A program made the translations under genes and the position numbers. Shown here piece by piece: positions 60,499 through 64,000 of a stretch of 64,000 nucleotides of DNA. Where the stretch lies: the NCBI RefSeq assembly GCF_019175385.1, contig NC_083346.1, positions 55,271,821 through 55,335,820 on the forward strand, in the 5' to 3' direction. How positions within the stretch are numbered: position 1 is the first letter of the stretch; each line of letters begins with the position of its first letter. Below the pieces are notes generated by a model. That model had not been told where the DNA came from and did no database searches. It saw nothing but the letters and a program-made list of their open reading frames with translations. Origin of the DNA: Lycium barbarum. Taxonomy: Eukaryota > Streptophyta > Magnoliopsida > Solanales > Solanaceae.

Positions 60499-61080
60499 GT
60501 TGCTCAGACTCAGCGGCAAAGTACAGGGCAGGGTGACAGGGCTGTTAGTGCAAGGGCTCGTGACTTCATTACTTTAAACCCTCCGGAATTCTTTGGGTCA
60601 AAGCCAGGGAAGGACCCCCAAGACTTTATTGATGGTATGTTGAGGACGCTTCGATTGATACATGATTCAGACACCGAGTCGGTGGAGTTAGCGTCATATA
60701 GATTGAGAGATGTCTCGATCCAGTGGTATACAGTCTGCATGGTTTCACGGGGAGCCAATGCACCTCCCCCGGTATGGCAAGAGTTTGTTGATGCTGTTCT
60801 CCGTCATTATATGCCTCCAGAATTTCGGCGAGCTAGGGCCGATAGATTCTTAAATTTGAGGCAGGGTAGCATGAGTGCTCTAGAGTACAGTCTCCGCTTC
60901 AATTCCTTGGCCAGGTATGCTTCGGCCATGGTAACAGATATGGGTGACCGGGTACACCGATTTGTGAAGGGCTTAGGACCACACTTGATGGATAGATGCT
61001 TAACTGCGTCCCTTCTGGATGGTATGGATATTGCAGGCATTCAGGCACATGCTCAGAACTTAGAAGAAAGCCTAAAATAG
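60457..61080 (+). CDS. Gag (capsid part) of element C, N-terminus replaced by LTR sequence
   Basis: 207 residues. The first 14 or so (MSMMSNRISGARLV) come from LTR DNA; Gag homology begins near residue 15. ARDFITLNPPEFFGSKPGKDPQDF (34-57) and the gag domain (66-160: VELASYRLRDVSIQWY, MPPEFRRARADRFLNLRQ, FNSLARYA) are clear. TAG at 61078-61080 stops it where the frame continues with a basic RRSEREQDRGHSKRAR segment. Probably not expressed. Confidence 0.85.
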   Translation: MSMMSNRISGARLVVAQTQRQSTGQGDRAVSARARDFITLNPPEFFGSKPGKDPQDFIDGMLRTLRLIHDSDTESVELASYRLRDVSIQWYTVCMVSRGANAPPPVWQEFVDAVLRHYMPPEFRRARADRFLNLRQGSMSALEYSLRFNSLARYASAMVTDMGDRVHRFVKGLGPHLMDRCLTASLLDGMDIAGIQAHAQNLEESLK

Positions 61081-61583
61081 CGAAGAAGTGAACGCGAACA
61101 GGATAGGGGTCATAGCAAGAGGGCAAGACATTCAGGCCCGATGAGTGAGTCCAGAGGCGGACACAGGCAACAGTTTCCTAGCATTCAGGCTATTCTATGA
61201 CCAGTGTATCTCCACAGTTTTCAGGCCAGAGCCTTGATAGATATGCTCATTCAGGGCCGAGTCCGAGCGATTCAGGACCTCACTTCAAAGATGATTCAGG
61301 CCAGTCAAGGCCACCTGTACCACGATGTTCCCAGTGTGGGATGTTGCATTGGGGTCGATGCCGATTGGGCTCAGATGGTTGCTATTCATGTGGTCGACCG
61401 GGCCATATCATGCGTGATTGACCCTCAGTACATGGTAGAGGTAGGACCCAGCCATCAGGGTCGGCAGCCGGATCTTCAGCATCTGCACGCCCTACGGGGC
61501 CAGGTTCACTTGCGCCAGTCGGCCATGGTAGAGGCAGAGGGAGAGCTCCCACTTCTAGCGGTCCTCAGCACCGTATTTATGCT
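61081..61583 (+). pseudogene. gag 3' part of element C (zinc knuckle), frameshifted
   Basis: After the TAG, a frameshift near 61195 leads to an open segment 61197-61421 with CSQCGMLHWGRC and the knuckle CYSCGRPGHIMRD. The expected last Cys of the knuckle is a TGA stop (61419-61421). A Ser/Gly-rich linker follows in decayed form. Confidence 0.8.
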
Positions 61584-62264
61584 TTGGTTGGACGCCAAGA
61601 TCTTGAGTCTTCTCCTGACGTGGTCACAGGTATATTATCGGTATTCTCTCATGATGTATATGCTTTGATTGATCCGGGATCCACATTGTCCTATGTTACT
61701 CCATATATTGCGGGTCGATTTGAAGTCGAGCCGGAGTCGATCAAACCTTTCGAGGTGTCTACACCCGTGGGTGAATCGGTAATAGCTAGCCGAGTATATA
61801 GAAATTGTGTGATTGTGATTTGTGATCGTCGTACCATGATTGACTTGGATGAGCTAGAAATAGTAGATTTTGATGCCATTATGGGCATGGATTGGTTGGC
61901 TTCTTGCTATGCCAATGTTGATTGTAGAATGAAAATGGTTCGTTTCCAATTTCTGGGAGAACCAGTCGTAGAATGGAAAGGAAATACGGCGTTACCAAAG
62001 GGTAGGTTTATTTCCTACCTAAAAGCAAGGAAAATTATCACAAAAGGTTGTATTTATCATCTAGTGCGAGTTCAAGATATAGAAGCTGAATCGCCAACTC
62101 TTCAGTCGGTTCCTATAGTAAATGAATTTCCGGATGTATTCCCGGAAGAGCTTCCAGGCCTTCCTCCCAAGCGGGAGATTGACTTTGCTATTGATGTGTT
62201 GCCAGGCACTAAGCCTATATCTATTCCCCCATATAGAATGGCACCTGCAGAACTGAAAGATTGA
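61584..62264 (+). CDS. Protease and protease-RT linker of element C
   Basis: 226 residues. Retroviral-type aspartic protease with DPGS (D30) in [16 protein letters not shown] and a downstream [16 protein letters not shown] hydrophobic motif; then the linker NEFPDVFPEELPGLPPKREIDF and the RT entry [12 protein letters not shown]. Ends through a 1-base loss near 62260. The homologous B segment is uninterrupted. Confidence 0.9.
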   Translation: MVGRQDLESSPDVVTGILSVFSHDVYALIDPGSTLSYVTPYIAGRFEVEPESIKPFEVSTPVGESVIASRVYRNCVIVICDRRTMIDLDELEIVDFDAIMGMDWLASCYANVDCRMKMVRFQFLGEPVVEWKGNTALPKGRFISYLKARKIITKGCIYHLVRVQDIEAESPTLQSVPIVNEFPDVFPEELPGLPPKREIDFAIDVLPGTKPISIPPYRMAPAELKD

Positions 62265-62902
62265 AAGAGCAATTGAAAGACTTGCTTGAGAAAGGCTTTA
62301 TTAGGCCTAGTTCATCCTCGTAGGGAGCACTCGTATTGTTTGTCTGAAAGAAAGATGGCTCCTTGAGAATGTGCATTGATTATAGGAAATTGAATAAGGT
62401 GACGATTAAGAATAAATATCCTCTCTCAAGGGTTGATGATTTATTTGATCAATTGCAAGGTGTCAAATGGTTTTCAAAAATCAATTTGAGGTCCAGGTAT
62501 CATCAAGTTAGAGTTAGGGAGAAAGATATCCCTAAGACAACCTTCAGAACAAGATATGGTCATTTTGAATTCCGGGTAATGTCATTTGCGCTAAAGAACG
62601 CGCTGGCAGTATTTATGGATTTGATGAATAATGTGTTCAGGACCTTTCTGGATTTATTTGTGATCGTGTTTATCGACGACATCTTGGCGTATTCTAGATC
62701 CGAGGCAGAACATGCGAATCATTTGCGCACTGTCCTTGGAGTCCTTCGAACTCGAGAGTTGTTTGCAAAGTTTTCCAAATGTGAGTTTTGGTTGAATTCG
62801 GTGGAATTTTTAGGGCATATTGTTGCAGCCGATGATATTCAAGTGGATAGTCAAAAGATTGAGGTTGTGAAGACTTGGCCAAGGCCCATAACTCCTACGT
62901 AG
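62265..62902 (+). pseudogene. Reverse transcriptase of element C (broken)
   Basis: After the frameshift, TAG (about 62321, Trp expected) and TGA (about 62345, Lys expected) interrupt the fingers. The open part 62363-62902 (179 residues) has [18 protein letters not shown], motif A as [12 protein letters not shown] with the catalytic Asp replaced by Asn41, and FIDD (D105, D106). It ends at TAG 62900-62902 (Glu expected). The active site is incomplete. Confidence 0.9.
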
Positions 62903-64000
62903 GTACGTAGCTTTCTGGGCTTAGCAGGTTATTACAGGAGATTCGTTGAGGGTTTTTCTTCTATCTCTGCACCACTTACAAGATTGACCCTGAAATCGGC
63001 AAAGTTTCAGTGGACAGATGCTTGCGAACGTAGTTTCCAAGAGTTGAAAGATAGGTTGACTTATGCACCAGTCTTGACACTTCCAGAGGGATTGGAAGGA
63101 TATGTTGTTTATTGTGATGCTTCAGGTGTTGGGCTAGGCTGTGTATTGATGTAGCACAGTAAAGTGGTTGCATATGCTTCAAGGCAACTGCGGAAACATG
63201 AGCAGAATTATCCGACCCACGATCTACAATTGGCCGCAGTGGTTCATGCTTTAAAGATATGGAGACATTATTTATATGGTGTCCATGTGGATATTTATAC
63301 CGATCATAAGAGCCTTCAGTATATCTTTAAGCAGAAAGAGTTGAATCTGCGGCAACGACGATGGTTAGAATTGCTAAAAGACTATGGTGTTGATATTTTG
63401 TATCACCCCGGAAAGGCAAATGTTGTGGTTGATGCTCTTAACCGTAGATCGATGGGAAGTCTATGTGATGTACGACCAGAGAAGAGAGAAATGGCCCGTG
63501 AGCTCCAACAGTTAGCTAGCCTAGGAGTCCAAGTAGTGGACACAGGTAGAGGCGGAGCTACTATTCAGAATTCTGCAGTCTCGTCGCTAGTAGCAGAGGT
63601 GAAGGAGCGACAATATGGGGATCCCATGCTTATGCAGTAAAGAGATACACTCCCTCAGAAAGAGGAGTCACCATTGGATATTTCAGGAGACAGAGTTCTC
63701 CGATGCCGAGGCAGATTATGTGTCCCTGATGTGGCAAGTTTACACCACAAGATTTTGAGAGAAGCTCATTGTTCTCGTTATTCTGTCCACCCCGGAGTGA
63801 CGAAAATGTATCATGATCTCAAGTTTGTATATTAGTGGAGTGGGATGAAGAAAGATGTAGCGGAATTTGTGGCTCAATGTCCAAATTGCCAACAAGTGAA
63901 AATCGAGCACCAAAAGCCGGGTGGATTGTTGCAAGCTATAGAAATCCCAACTTGGAAGTGGGAAGTGATTAACATGGATTTCATGATAGGCTTACCCCGT
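62903..64000 (+). pseudogene. RNase H and integrase start of element C, truncated by window end
   Basis: In frame after the RT stop: [16 protein letters not shown], RNase [11 protein letters not shown], a TAG near 63151 (Gln expected), then an open segment 63164-63640 ([62 protein letters not shown]). TAA at 63638-63640. The integrase zinc region ([19 protein letters not shown]) follows with another TAG near 63833, then [11 protein letters not shown] with the first catalytic Asp just before the window edge. Confidence 0.88.

Larger units (their letters stand above)
30064..64000 (+). mobile_element. Element C: old chromovirus split by two insertion stacks, truncated by window end
   Basis: The 5' LTR is in three pieces (30064-31135, 50345-51958, 60394 to about 60498; about 2.8 kb net). 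Element D sits between pieces one and two, and the LTR stack F'/F''/E2 between pieces two and three. Piece three runs without PBS into gag, so a deletion joined LTR to gag. Gag, protease, RT, RNase H and the start of integrase follow to the window end with many stops and frameshifts. Confidence 0.8.

Noticed and set aside
60510..61126. Minus-strand frames opposite the gag of C
   Set aside because: Shadow frames of the plus-strand Gag coding sequence.

Overview
This window is gene-poor plant heterochromatin built almost entirely from nested Ty3/gypsy LTR retrotransposons. The coding remnants (zinc-knuckle Gag, DPGS protease, FIDD reverse transcriptase, RNase H, D,D35E integrase, C-terminal chromodomain-like tail), the 2-3.6 kb LTRs and the PBS TGGTATCAGAGC (initiator tRNA-Met type) fit the chromovirus Del/Tekay group. 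Long-LTR elements of this kind are abundant in Solanaceae, so a nightshade-family genome is my best guess (inference). I found no host protein gene, tRNA, genuine rRNA gene or CRISPR.

Layout. 1-12494: a head-to-tail array LTR-internal-LTR-internal-LTR of a small non-autonomous element whose internal part is only about 0.8 kb. The array sits in the 5' LTR of element A1. A1 follows (12500-22414): LTR end, PBS, broken gag split by a 3.4-kb solo LTR (E1, 15801-19175), a non-coding tail holding a 5S rRNA-like domain, and a truncated 3' LTR. A1 lies in the pol of element A2, whose integrase (22417-23736) and 3' LTR (23846-26232) are seen. A2 sits in the gag of an old minus-strand element G (LTR 26471-29072). 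An old integrase/chromodomain relic (H) occupies 29161-29858.

From 30064 to the window end lies element C, exploded by two stacks inside its 5' LTR. Stack 1: element D (31136-50339, TSD GCGAT), a non-coding large retrotransposon derivative with a 5S-like domain, itself interrupted by the nearly complete minus-strand element B (31714-42093, TSD TGACT; gag-pol broken by four amber codons). Stack 2: minus-strand solo LTR F' (51959-60388, TSD ATTAT), containing plus-strand solo LTR F'' (54161-60101, TSD GGAAC), containing solo LTR E2 (56004-59412, TSD AAAAA). The C LTR then runs, through a deletion, straight into a degraded gag-pol (60499-64000).

Signals least explained by ordinary annotation: (i) a 5S rRNA-derived domain with its A-box and C-box regions kept in the internal part of three related non-autonomous elements; (ii) a 40-42 nt hairpin downstream of the PBS with an 8-nt loop holding a self-complementary hexamer (GTGCAC or GCGCGC), a candidate genome-dimerisation signal; (iii) a double hairpin and a splice-donor-like block found in LTRs that otherwise differ greatly; (iv) an inverted repeat next to the polypurine tract. 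Together they suggest that these non-autonomous elements kept RNA-level cis signals while losing protein coding, and were mobilised by autonomous relatives such as B (inference).
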